A program made the translations under genes and the position numbers. From Streptomyces sp. HUAS CB01 (lineage in GTDB: Bacteria > Actinomycetota > Actinomycetes > Streptomycetales > Streptomycetaceae), in the NCBI RefSeq assembly GCF_030406905.1, contig NZ_CP129137.1, positions 7,161,501 through 7,225,500 of the forward strand: a stretch of 64,000 nucleotides of DNA. The letters run 5' to 3'. The notes beneath the pieces were generated by a model. The model worked only from the letters and a program-made list of their open reading frames with translations, did no database searches and was not told where the DNA came from. Positions 1-8,052 of this stretch are shown here, piece after piece (position 1 is the stretch's first letter; every line of letters begins with the position of its first letter).

Positions 1-545
1 AGGCCAAGGCGCAGGCCAAGGCCCAGAAGCCGGCAGCCTCCGCCGAGCGCGCCTCCCGCACCGCCGAGCGCGGCGCCGCGGCCCCCGCGGCCGCCCCGGT
101 CCAGGCCCCGGCCGCCGACACCGCCGTCAAGAACCTCCCCTCGGGCTACTTCGCCCCGGTGGTCGGTGGGATCAGCACCTCGTACAAGACCGCGGGTGCC
201 ATGTGGTCCAGCGGTTACCACACCGGTGTGGACTTCATCGCCTCCACCGGCACGTCCGTGAAGTCGGTCGGCCCGGGCACCGTCGTCTCGGCCGGCTGGA
301 GCGGTTCGTACGGCAACGAGGTCGTCATCAAGCACAACGACGGCACGTACTCCCAGTACGCCCACCTCTCCCAGCTCTCCGTCTCCTCCGGGGAGGGCGT
401 CACCGGCGGACAGCAGATCGGCCTGTCGGGCTCGACCGGCAACTCCACCGGCCCGCACCTGCACTTCGAGATCCGCACCAGCCCCGGTTACGGATCGGAC
501 ATCGACCCGCTGGCCTACCTGCGCCGGCACGGGGTCTCGATCTGA
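1..545 (+). CDS. M23-family metallopeptidase, C-terminal part (start lies before the window)
   Basis: This is the 3' end of a secreted LytM/M23 peptidase that hydrolyses peptidoglycan cross-bridges or glycyl bonds outside the cell. The frame is open from base 3 to the TGA at 543-545. An Ala/Lys/Glu/Arg-rich linker, coiled-coil or disordered, leads into the catalytic domain. The zinc-site motifs are visible: HTGVDF (the H-x3-D motif, near 220-237) and the HLHFE motif near 457-471, in a TGNSTGPHLHFEIR context. A strong hairpin follows the stop. The N-terminus and signal peptide are outside the window, so the full architecture is unknown. The family call is secure; whether it acts in cell separation or spore germination cannot be read here. 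Confidence 0.93.
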   Translation, partial: AKAQAKAQKPAASAERASRTAERGAAAPAAAPVQAPAADTAVKNLPSGYFAPVVGGISTSYKTAGAMWSSGYHTGVDFIASTGTSVKSVGPGTVVSAGWSGSYGNEVVIKHNDGTYSQYAHLSQLSVSSGEGVTGGQQIGLSGSTGNSTGPHLHFEIRTSPGYGSDIDPLAYLRRHGVSI

Positions 546-574
546 CGCTGCGTCGGTACCTCGCGCAGCGTCCT

Positions 575-610
575 CCGTCCGCCGGCCCCGCGCAGGGGGC
601 CGGCGGACGG
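575..610. terminator. Strong GC-rich hairpin after the M23 peptidase
   Basis: A perfect 15-bp inverted repeat (575-589 pairs with 596-610) has a 6-base loop and lies 30 bases past the peptidase stop. There is no T-run, which is common for actinobacterial terminators. It could also insulate the downstream GDSL gene. Confidence 0.7.
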
Positions 611-770
611 CTTCGTGTGCCCCCACCCCGGGCCGGGCGAAGTGGGGCGCGGCACGCGACCGGTGGCTATTCCCGCTTTGCCGAAAACTGACCTGGTGGT
701 CTATATCACGCGTCGTCAACCCCTCCCTACGGTGGCGTAGGTCACTTCGCGGGGTGAATGATGACTCGAC

Positions 771-1562
771 GTGGCAGATGATTCGCGATCACGAGCAAAG
801 GACTCCTTCGGGTCGTACGCGGCGATCGGTGACAGCTTCACCGAGGGCGTCGGAGACCCCGGACCCGACGGGCGGTTCGTCGGCTGGGCGGACCGTCTCG
901 CGGTCCTGCTGGACGACCGCCTACCGGAACACACCTTCCGCTACGCCAATCTCGCCGTACGCGGCAGGCTGCTCGACCAGATCGTGGAGGAGCAGGTCCC
1001 GCGCGCCAAGGAACTCGCCCCCGATCTGGTGACGTTCTGCGCCGGCGGGAACGACATCATCCGGCCCGGCAGCGATCCCGACGACGTCGCCGAACGCTTC
1101 GAGCGGGCGGTCGCCGACCTGACCGCCTCGGTGGGCACGGTGATGGTGACGACCGGGTTCGACACCCGCGGGGTGCCCGTGCTCCGCCATCTCCGGGGCA
1201 AGATCGCCACCTACACGGCGCACGTCCGTGCCATCGCCGACCGCTACGACTGCCCCGTCCTCGACCTCTGGTCGCTCAAGTCGGTGCAGGACCGGCGGGC
1301 GTGGGACGGCGACCGGCTGCACCTGTCACCGGAAGGGCACACGCGCGTGGCGCTGCGGGCAGCGCAGGTGCTCCGTCTGGACGTCCCGGCCGACCCGGAC
1401 CAGCCGTGGCCTCCGCTGCCGCCGCGCGGCACCCTCGAAGTCCGCCGCGACAACATCCAGTGGGCCCGCGAGCATCTCGTGCCGTGGATCGGACGGCGGC
1501 TCCGCGGCGAATCGTCGGGCGATCACGTCGAGCCGAAGCGCCCGGACCTGCTGCCGCTCTGA
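771..1562 (+). CDS. SGNH/GDSL-family hydrolase
   Basis: Predicted esterase or lipase of the SGNH fold, 263 residues, cytoplasmic because no signal peptide is visible. Block I is AAIGDSFTEG, with nucleophile Ser about residue 22. The CAGGND block III supplies the oxyanion Asn, and the C-terminal D-x-LHLSPEGH segment supplies the Asp/His pair. The GTG at 771 is the best start because the GDS motif then sits about 20 residues in, as usual for intracellular members; no convincing ribosome site is seen. The 3' end overlaps the convergent radical SAM gene by 40 bp. The substrate is unknown. Confidence 0.9.
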   Translation: MADDSRSRAKDSFGSYAAIGDSFTEGVGDPGPDGRFVGWADRLAVLLDDRLPEHTFRYANLAVRGRLLDQIVEEQVPRAKELAPDLVTFCAGGNDIIRPGSDPDDVAERFERAVADLTASVGTVMVTTGFDTRGVPVLRHLRGKIATYTAHVRAIADRYDCPVLDLWSLKSVQDRRAWDGDRLHLSPEGHTRVALRAAQVLRLDVPADPDQPWPPLPPRGTLEVRRDNIQWAREHLVPWIGRRLRGESSGDHVEPKRPDLLPL

Positions 1563-2626
1563 TCGCCCGGGCGCGAACCGGGACGTGGACGCGGGCCGGA
1601 ATCCTCCGGGGCCGAGCCGGGGGCCGAAGGCGGGTCCGGATCCGTCAACGGGCCCGGGCCAGGGTCCGGGGCGGAGCCCGGGCCCTGGGCGGGAGCCGGA
1701 CGGGTGTGCCCCGGGCCGGGTCCGCGTCCGACGCGCCGCGCCCGGTCCGGGGCGCTCCCGCCGCCGGGAACCGGGCCGGGATACCCCGCCGGGATCCGCT
1801 CCAGGACCCCGCCCGCGAACACGTCGTACAGCGGCAGCGACTCCAGATGGACATAGCCGATGTGGCAGTCGCACACCGCGAGCGGGCAGGCCCGCGGTCC
1901 CAGCGCCGCACGGTAGGAGCCGTCGTAGAGGTTGCCCAGCCCGGAACGCACGAAATGGCAGCGCCGCACCGTGCCGTCGCCGTCCACCGAGACGACCGAC
2001 TCGCCCGTACGGCAGGGCAGTCCGGCCGAACGGTGCGGATGCCGGCTGTACGGGAAGAGGGGGTCGAGCGCGGTCCAGCGGGCCGCCTCCTCGTCGGTGT
2101 AGGTACGCCCCTCCGCCGCGTTGACCCACAGATAGACGTGGTCCGGGAGGTCCGCCCGCAGTCGGCGTGCGGCCTCCAGATGCTCCTCGAAGCCGACGAT
2201 CCCGACGCTGAACCTGATGCCGCGCGCGACCAGGTCCCGGCACTTGCCGAGGAAGCGGTCGTACGGCGTCTGCCCCGGGTGGTACGTGCACCACAGCGCC
2301 AGCGTCCCCGGGTCGGCGTCGTCCAGCCAGTCCGTGCGGCAGCTCAGATTGGTCTGGACGGCGACCCTGTCGATGTGCGGCAAACGGGACAGCCCGGCCA
2401 GCGTGCGCCGGTACCAGGAGCGCACCAGCGCCTCGCCCCATGGTGTGAACAGCAGTGACAGCCGGTCCTCGCCCTGCCGCTCCGCCGCCCAGCCCGCGAA
2501 CCGCTCCAGCGCCGTCCGGTCGGCCCGCAACTGCTCGCGGCTGTCCCGCCGCTTGGCGAACGGACAGTAGGGGCAGTCGTAGTCGCACGACGCCAGTGGC
2601 CCGCGGTACAGCACGGTCAGATCCAT
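1523..2626 (-). CDS. STM4011-family radical SAM protein
   Basis: Radical SAM enzyme, last gene of the five-gene STM401x cassette. Starting at the ATG at 2626 (7 bases after the upstream stop), the 4Fe-4S motif is C14-x3-C18-x2-C21 within CDYDCPYC. A later Cys cluster (GLPCRTG, RRCHF, CPLAVCDCH) suggests auxiliary metal or iron-sulfur ligands, as in SPASM-type enzymes that modify peptides. The last ~90 residues are Pro/Gly/Ser/Asp-rich and run into the convergent GDSL gene, so they are probably an acquired tail. An in-frame extension to 2665 exists but would overlap the upstream gene. The reaction and substrate of this family are not known to me. Confidence 0.88.
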   Translation of the reverse strand: MDLTVLYRGPLASCDYDCPYCPFAKRRDSREQLRADRTALERFAGWAAERQGEDRLSLLFTPWGEALVRSWYRRTLAGLSRLPHIDRVAVQTNLSCRTDWLDDADPGTLALWCTYHPGQTPYDRFLGKCRDLVARGIRFSVGIVGFEEHLEAARRLRADLPDHVYLWVNAAEGRTYTDEEAARWTALDPLFPYSRHPHRSAGLPCRTGESVVSVDGDGTVRRCHFVRSGLGNLYDGSYRAALGPRACPLAVCDCHIGYVHLESLPLYDVFAGGVLERIPAGYPGPVPGGGSAPDRARRVGRGPGPGHTRPAPAQGPGSAPDPGPGPLTDPDPPSAPGSAPEDSGPRPRPGSRPGDQSGSRSGRFGST

Positions 2627-2633
2627 CGGCGCC

Positions 2634-3983
2634 TCACTTCGGCTCGTACGCGGACATCGCGTCACGCACGGCGGGCGAGAACAGCTCGGGACCCAGCGCG
2701 TCCGAGTACGCCAGCCCCTCCGGCGTGAGCCGCAGCAGCCCGCCGCTCTCCTCCAGCCAGCCGCGTGCGGCGAAGGCCGCCAGTTCGCCGGGGAAGTCCT
2801 CGGCGGGCGCGCTGCCGAAACGGTCCCGGTACCCGGCCACCTCCATCCCCTGTGCCTGCAGCAGTGACTGCAGCAGATGGCGGCGCCGTGCCTCGCCGTC
2901 GTCGATCCGCCGCCCGACCTCGGCCCGGGTGAAGTCGGCCGTCTCCGTGTAGTCGTCGATGATCGTGCGTATCCGGCGCATGTCCACGGCGTAGTCGAAG
3001 GAGTAGTGCAGGCCCGAGGTGTACGAACGGGCCCCGCAGCCGAGGCCGATCATGCCGTCGGTCTGGCAGGCGTGGTCGTCGGGGCCGCGCCGCGCTTGGT
3101 CCTGTGCGCCGGTGCGGCGGAACATCCGCATGGAGACCTGCTCGTAGCCGTGCGCCAGCAGATGATCACGGCCCAGCCGGTAGAGCCGCAGCCGCTGCTC
3201 GTCCCAGGCGGCCTCCGTGTCCGCCTCCGTGCCGGCGTGCCGGCCGAGTCCGGTCAGCGGCCGCACGTAGAGCGGGTACAGATACAGCTCCTCCGGGTGC
3301 CAGGCGAGCGCCGCGTCGAGGGAGCGCCGCCAGGTCGCCTCCGTCTGGCCGTCGATGCCGTAGATCAGGTCGATGTTGAGGACCGGGACGCCGGTGTCCC
3401 GGATGCGGCCGAGCGCGGCCTCGACGTCGGCGCGCCGCTGCGGGCGGACGGCGGCCCTCGCCTCCTCGTCCACGAAGCTCTGGACGCCGATGCTCAGCCG
3501 GGTCGTGCCGCGCTCGGCGAGCACGGCGAGGCGGTCGGCGGTCGCCGTGGCCGGGGACGTCTCCACCGACAGCGGTACGGCGCGCAGTGCGGCGCCCATC
3601 CGCTTCTCGGCGATGTCGCAGAGCCGCTCCAACTCCCCGGCGGTGAGGAAGGTCGGGGTGCCACCGCCGAACGCGGCGGCCGCGAACCGGACCGGGTCCG
3701 CGTCGCCCAGTGCCTCCCGGACGGCCACGGCCTGCCGCTCCAGCGCGTCGAGGTACCGCGTCGTCAGCTCGTCGGGGGCGCCGATCCGGGTGAACAGATT
3801 GCAGAAGCCGCAGCGGACCTCGCAGAAGGGGATGTGGAGGTACAGGGAGAGCGCGTCCTTCCCCTCCCCGGCCCACAGGTCGCGCAACCGGGGCCGGTCC
3901 GGCAGCGGACGGTACGACGTCTTGTGCGGGTAGGCGTAGACGTAGCTCCGGTACGGGCGGATCCCGTGCGCCGCGCCGCTCAC
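2634..3983 (-). CDS. STM4012-family radical SAM protein (HemN-like)
   Basis: 449-residue radical SAM protein related in layout to coproporphyrinogen III dehydrogenase (HemN/HemW). It has LYLHIPFC with the cluster motif C54-x3-C58-x2-C61, GGGTPTFL, the E-T-S-P segment after it, and SIGVQSF. The GTG at 3983 is chosen because it forms a GTGA overlap with the stop of the upstream sulfatase-like gene; the frame stays open far upstream but reads another gene's shadow. The HemW-like core argues for SAM-dependent radical chemistry, possibly with two SAM molecules. Haem synthesis is unlikely given the conserved cassette context. Translationally coupled to its neighbours. Confidence 0.9.
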   Translation of the reverse strand: MSGAAHGIRPYRSYVYAYPHKTSYRPLPDRPRLRDLWAGEGKDALSLYLHIPFCEVRCGFCNLFTRIGAPDELTTRYLDALERQAVAVREALGDADPVRFAAAAFGGGTPTFLTAGELERLCDIAEKRMGAALRAVPLSVETSPATATADRLAVLAERGTTRLSIGVQSFVDEEARAAVRPQRRADVEAALGRIRDTGVPVLNIDLIYGIDGQTEATWRRSLDAALAWHPEELYLYPLYVRPLTGLGRHAGTEADTEAAWDEQRLRLYRLGRDHLLAHGYEQVSMRMFRRTGAQDQARRGPDDHACQTDGMIGLGCGARSYTSGLHYSFDYAVDMRRIRTIIDDYTETADFTRAEVGRRIDDGEARRRHLLQSLLQAQGMEVAGYRDRFGSAPAEDFPGELAAFAARGWLEESGGLLRLTPEGLAYSDALGPELFSPAVRDAMSAYEPK

Positions 3984-4894
3984 CGGGCGCCCTCCGGGGC
4001 ATCCGGCCCGGGCAGGAGGAACTGCGCGTACGGCACCGTCCACACGACCTCGTGGCCGAGCCGGTGGCCGGTGTACCCGTCGTCGCCGTACGCCGTGCCG
4101 TGGTCGGAGCAGACGATCGCGAAGCACCGCCTGCGGCGGGCCGCCGCGGCGAAGAGCCGGCCGATGTGCCGGTCGACGTACTCCAGCGCGGCCGCGTGGG
4201 TCTCGCGGGAGTCCCCGGCCTCCCGCGTCGCGCCCGGCAGATGGAACCAGTTGGGCTGGTGCAGGGCCGAGACGTTGACGAAGAGGAACAGGCGCCGGTC
4301 CGCGGGGAGTGCCGCGACGACCTCCTCGGCCCTGGCGACCTGAGCCTCGAAGGAGGTCGGGGAGGCCACGCCGAACTCGGGCTCCCAGTGGCTCTCCTGG
4401 AACATCCCCGGCAGCACGGTGCCGAGCGGTCCCTGCCGGTTGAAGAAGCCGACACCGCCGATGCACACCGTCCGGTAACCGGCGCCGGCGAGCCCGGAGA
4501 CCAGGTCGGGCGTGTCGTACACGAACGTGCCGTCGGCGGTCGTCTCACTGCCGGCGAACCGCGCGGCGAACAGCCGGGGATGGGGGCCGGGCGCGGCGGG
4601 CGTCGGGAGGAAGCCCGCGAAGATCGCCTGGTGCGAGGCCCAGGTGAAGCTGCCCGGGGCGTGCCGCCGCTCCCAGCGGCCACCCGGCAGATGACGCGCG
4701 AGGTTCGGGATGCGGCCGGCGGCCGCGAGTTCCTCCGCGACGTCGAAGCGCAGCGTGTCGAGGGTGACGAGCAGCAGGTCGTCCGTGCCGACGACCGACC
4801 GCATGTCCGGCGAGGGCGCTGCCGGGACGACGCCCGGGGATCCGGCCGGGTCCGTCGTGCCGGTCGCGGCCGCCGTACGGGCGGGCTGCGTCAT
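3980..4894 (-). CDS. STM4013/SEN3800-type sulfatase-like hydrolase
   Basis: 304-residue member of the alkaline phosphatase/sulfatase superfamily. The N-terminal metal motif reads LLLVTLDTLRFDV (sulfatases begin with D-x-x-R-x-D), and the C-terminal metal motif is CSDHGTAYGDDG followed by HRLGHE. The usual C-x-P/A-S-R formylglycine signature is not visible; a Gly-Ser-Phe-Thr-Trp-Ala-Ser stretch occupies that area, so a Ser/Thr nucleophile, phosphodiesterase or phosphotransferase activity is possible. The ATG at 4894 is chosen because it makes an ATGA overlap with the upstream gene; 4933 is an alternative. No signal peptide is seen, so a cytoplasmic role within the cassette is likely. Confidence 0.85.
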   Translation of the reverse strand: MTQPARTAAATGTTDPAGSPGVVPAAPSPDMRSVVGTDDLLLVTLDTLRFDVAEELAAAGRIPNLARHLPGGRWERRHAPGSFTWASHQAIFAGFLPTPAAPGPHPRLFAARFAGSETTADGTFVYDTPDLVSGLAGAGYRTVCIGGVGFFNRQGPLGTVLPGMFQESHWEPEFGVASPTSFEAQVARAEEVVAALPADRRLFLFVNVSALHQPNWFHLPGATREAGDSRETHAAALEYVDRHIGRLFAAAARRRRCFAIVCSDHGTAYGDDGYTGHRLGHEVVWTVPYAQFLLPGPDAPEGAR

Positions 4895-6054
4895 GCCGGC
4901 CGGACCGGTCCGGCCGGGAGAGGCTGAGTGCATGGTGGTTCCTCATGGTGCGGATGTACGGCGGCGACCTGCGCCGCATAGGTGTCGAGGCCCTCGCTGC
5001 CGCTGCCCGGCAGTCCCGTGAGCCCCGGCAGGAGGTCGCCGAACGCGTTGACCTCGCCGACGGCGAACCGGCGCCAGCCCGTGGCCGGCAGCAGGTCGAC
5101 ACCGACGCACAGGGTCCCGGGGAAGCTGCGGGCCGTGCGCTCGCACAGTCCCAGCACGTCGTCGCGCCAGCTGCGGCCGGCAGCCCGCACGGCGGCCCTG
5201 GCCTCGGCCAGGTCGCCCCGCAGACCGCCCAGATGGAGATTGGTCAGCGGGGAACGGCTGGTCCGCACGACGGCGTGCGTGGCCCGTCCCGCGACCACCA
5301 CGACCCGCAGGTCGGCGGCCCTTCCGTGCTGGACGGCCTTGGGCAGCCAGCGCTCGATGTGCAGACCGTCGGGCGCGAGGGCGTCCACGATGGCGGCGAT
5401 CTCCTGCTCGGACGTGTAGCGGCGCAGCCTGAGCGAGTTGAACAGTCGTCCGTCCGGCGTCCGTTCCACCGACGTCGTCGCCCGGATGCGGCCGCCGCCG
5501 GCGAACTCCACCGCCAGGACCCCGGATGCCGATGAACCGTGGGCGAGCTTCACGAACGCCCGGCGGTACCCCGGTTCGGCGAGCACGGCACGGACGTCGT
5601 CCCAGCCGCGCACGGCGGGTGCCGCGGCGCCGGACGTGGGCGACGGCGGCACCGCCACGCCGGACGCCGTGAGCCGCTCGTGGCACAGGCGTTTGTCGAA
5701 CAGCACGGCGAGCTCGTCCGGGTCGTCGAGCAGGGTGCCCCCCGCGGCGCGCACGGACTCCGCCACGTCCCGCACGGCGTCCGTGAAGCGCGCGTACCAG
5801 CGGCCGGTGCCCTCGACCGCGGCCGGGTCGCCGACACCGCGCAGCAGCCGGTCCACCTCCGGGTCCTCACCGGGGGAGTCGATCCGCACGGTCTCCCCGG
5901 CCTCGAAACCGGCCCGGCCCCGCAGGACGTCCAGCCACGGCACCACGCGCGCCTCGGGCAGCCCCGCCGTGCGCAGTGCCCGCTGGAAGAAGGCGACCCG
6001 GCGGTTCCCCGGGACGCCGACGACGGCGAAGCGCCGTGACGCCCCCGGTCTCAC
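4891..6054 (-). CDS. STM4014-family ATP-grasp-like protein
   Basis: 387 residues with ATP-grasp features: a nucleotide-binding strand FVKLAHGSSASGV, the adenine-site region LHIERWLP, DLRVVVVAG, and the magnesium-site segment VGEVNAFGDLLPG near the C-terminus. ATP-grasp enzymes join a carboxylate to an amine, thiol or hydroxyl through an acyl-phosphate. The GTG at 6054 makes a GTGA overlap with the preceding gene; upstream in-frame sequence is a shadow of the leucine-rich repeat gene. In the cassette it is the plausible ligation step. Substrate unknown; a RimK- or graspetide-type peptide ligase is one possibility but direct similarity is weak. Confidence 0.82.
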   Translation of the reverse strand: MRPGASRRFAVVGVPGNRRVAFFQRALRTAGLPEARVVPWLDVLRGRAGFEAGETVRIDSPGEDPEVDRLLRGVGDPAAVEGTGRWYARFTDAVRDVAESVRAAGGTLLDDPDELAVLFDKRLCHERLTASGVAVPPSPTSGAAAPAVRGWDDVRAVLAEPGYRRAFVKLAHGSSASGVLAVEFAGGGRIRATTSVERTPDGRLFNSLRLRRYTSEQEIAAIVDALAPDGLHIERWLPKAVQHGRAADLRVVVVAGRATHAVVRTSRSPLTNLHLGGLRGDLAEARAAVRAAGRSWRDDVLGLCERTARSFPGTLCVGVDLLPATGWRRFAVGEVNAFGDLLPGLTGLPGSGSEGLDTYAAQVAAVHPHHEEPPCTQPLPAGPVRPA

Positions 6055-7004
6055 TCCGCCACCGCGGTGAACCGGCCGTTGTCCTCGTCGTCGTCCCAGG
6101 GCTCCTGCACGCCGTCGAGGTCGACACTCACCCCGGAGGGCTCCAGCGCACGGCGTATCCGCTCGGCCATCGGCTCGCTGAGGAAGTGGTGGTGCAGGTC
6201 GAGCTTGCTGAGGTGGGTGAGGGGCTGTCCCTCGAGCAGCGCCGCCGCCCCCTGGTCGCCCAGGGTGCCCATCGACAGGTCCAGGATCTCCAGCCGGGCG
6301 ACGACCGGCGCCGCCGCGAGGGCCGAGGCGATCTCGTCCTGGATCTCGCTGTTGCGCAGAGCGAGACACCGGAGTCCGGGAAGGCGGGTGCCCGCGAGGA
6401 ACGGCCCGAGGTCGCCGAGCTCGGCGTCCCCGCCGTAGCCGGAGGTACCGAGCCAGAGGTCCAGGTGCTCCAGGGAGGGCAGCTCGCAGGCGGCCACGCC
6501 GCGGACCACCCCGGCCGGCAGGCCGCCGCTCTCGATCACGAGGGTCCGCAGACGCTCGTGCCGGGCAGCGCCGAACACCAGGCCCATGCCGCCGCGCACC
6601 CCGAACTCCTCCAGCTCCGGGAAGGCGTCGAGCAGCGGGGTGACATCGCCCTGGTTGATCCAGGAGATCTCGCACTCCTCGAACGTGATGTCGCCGACGA
6701 ACAGCGCCCGCAGCTCCGGCAGCCGGTCGCGTGCGGCGAGCAGCGCCGAGAACACCTCGTCGGGGCCGCTGTCGTACACGTCGCTCCAGGCGCCCACGAT
6801 CAGGGCCCGGACCTTCGTGGTGTCCACGGCGGCGGCGAAGCGCGCGAAGGCGTCCTCCCACGCCTCCTCGCTGTCGTACGCGTCCACACCGATCCGCCAG
6901 GCGACGGACGCGGGGTCCGGCAGCTCGCCGGCCTTCGCGTCGGCGCCCGGGAAGTCGAACGCGGGCAGGCCGTGCAGCTCCTGCAGATGGACCCCAATGG
7001 TCAT
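6051..7004 (-). CDS. STM4015-family leucine-rich-repeat protein
   Basis: 317 residues, first gene of the minus-strand cassette. The C-terminal two thirds hold leucine-rich repeats visible as LEHLDLW, LRCLALRNSEI, LEILDLSMG and LSKLDLHHHF, about 24-30 residues apart. The N-terminal part has the family's W-R-I-G-V-D-x-Y-D-S segment. The C-terminus is acidic (PWDDDEDNG). No catalytic motif is seen, so it is probably a scaffold, carrier or the protein that is itself modified. The ATG at 7004 follows a short leader; the upstream 630 bp is gene-free and must contain the operon promoter. Neighbouring genes overlap by 4 bp, implying co-translation. Confidence 0.88.
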   Translation of the reverse strand: MTIGVHLQELHGLPAFDFPGADAKAGELPDPASVAWRIGVDAYDSEEAWEDAFARFAAAVDTTKVRALIVGAWSDVYDSGPDEVFSALLAARDRLPELRALFVGDITFEECEISWINQGDVTPLLDAFPELEEFGVRGGMGLVFGAARHERLRTLVIESGGLPAGVVRGVAACELPSLEHLDLWLGTSGYGGDAELGDLGPFLAGTRLPGLRCLALRNSEIQDEIASALAAAPVVARLEILDLSMGTLGDQGAAALLEGQPLTHLSKLDLHHHFLSEPMAERIRRALEPSGVSVDLDGVQEPWDDDEDNGRFTAVAE

Positions 7005-7638
7005 GACGATGCTCCAGACAGCGGACGGCGATGATCGGCTGATGTGCGAGCAGTTCTACCAAGCGCCACTGACAGGGCCCCCCGCGGGGCGTCCACAACG
7101 TCCGACGGCCGCCGGGCGGCTGGGAGACGACCGTGCGAACGCCCCCGGGCCGTGGGGAGCATGGGGTGCCGTGCGCACTCCGGGTCCGCGGGGAGCATGG
7201 GGACGGGCGGGGGCGTGCGAACCACCGCCGGGTCCCGGGGCCACAGGGGCGCGGGCCGCCCTGCCGGGACGTCCGGTGCCGGTCCGTCGGGAGCGCTTGC
7301 GTGGTTCCCGCGCGTCACGCCCGAACCGGACGCGGCCCGGCCGTCTCACGCAGTCGCAGTCGCAGTCGCAGTTGCGGCTGGGGTCCGGCCGTCCGGCCGC
7401 GCGTGACGCCCGAACCGGATTCGCGGGGGCGGCCGTCCCATGCCGTCGCCGTCCGGGCGTCGGCGCCGGTTCCGCGGTCCGGCCCACGCGCGCGAGGCCC
7501 CGCCGCCGGTTCCCTCCGGTCCGGGTGCGGCCCCGTGCCGGACCGGGCCGGGCGGGTGACGTCGCGTCATTGTCAGACCCTGCCTCTAGCTTCGATCACA
7601 GCCCGGCGCACCAGGCGCCGACGGTCGAGGGGAGAGCC
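7005..7638. repeat. Gene-free region upstream of two divergent units, with diverged direct repeats
   Basis: No credible gene in these 634 bases. A 20-base element is repeated at 7311-7330 and 7400-7419 (one mismatch), and similarity continues weakly past it, giving a period of 89. Four copies of a CAGTCG-type hexamer run through 7351-7374. Two copies of a GGGGAGCATGGGG-like segment lie near 7150-7205. The region should hold the promoters of the STM401x operon (minus) and the small-protein/DUF6745 pair (plus). Confidence 0.7.
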
Positions 7639-7965
7639 ATGTACCGGCAGGGAGATGTGCTGATCGTGCCCGTCGCGGAGGACGCCGTCCCCGCCCGTGC
7701 CGAGGACGCGCAGGGGGAGCCGAGGGACGGCCGCGGTCGGCTGGTCCTGGCGCTCGGCGAGGTCACCGGTCACGCCCACGCCGTGACGGGCCCGGGACGG
7801 CTCTTCCGCGACGCGGGCCCGTCCGGGCCCATGCTCCTCCATGTCCCCGAGGGCGGCCGGGTGGTGCACGAGGAGCACGCGCCGATACCCCTGCCCAAGG
7901 GCTGGTACCGCGTGGTGCGCCAGCGGGAGTACATCCCGGGCGCGGTGCGGATCGTGGCGGACTGA
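7639..7965 (+). CDS. Conserved small beta-rich protein preceding DUF6745
   Basis: 108 residues, start ATG at 7639 with GGGGAGAG just upstream. I recognise it as the short partner often found next to DUF6745 genes. It opens with MYRQGDVLIVPV, then LALGEVTGHAHAV, LLHVPEGGRVVHEEH, and closes with LPKGWYRVVRQREY. The alternating hydrophobic pattern and conserved His/Glu residues (TGHAHAV, VVHEEHAPI) suggest a compact beta fold, possibly metal binding. No signal peptide or membrane segment. It probably shares a transcript with the next gene, whose chosen start lies 87 bases on. Function unknown. Confidence 0.8.
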   Translation: MYRQGDVLIVPVAEDAVPARAEDAQGEPRDGRGRLVLALGEVTGHAHAVTGPGRLFRDAGPSGPMLLHVPEGGRVVHEEHAPIPLPKGWYRVVRQREYIPGAVRIVAD

Positions 7966-8052
7966 GTGCCGGGCAGGGGCCGGCAGCCGCGAAGGACCGG
8001 CGGGACGCGTGACGCAGTGGCGGGAACAGGACATCAGGGGGCGGGACTTCGG

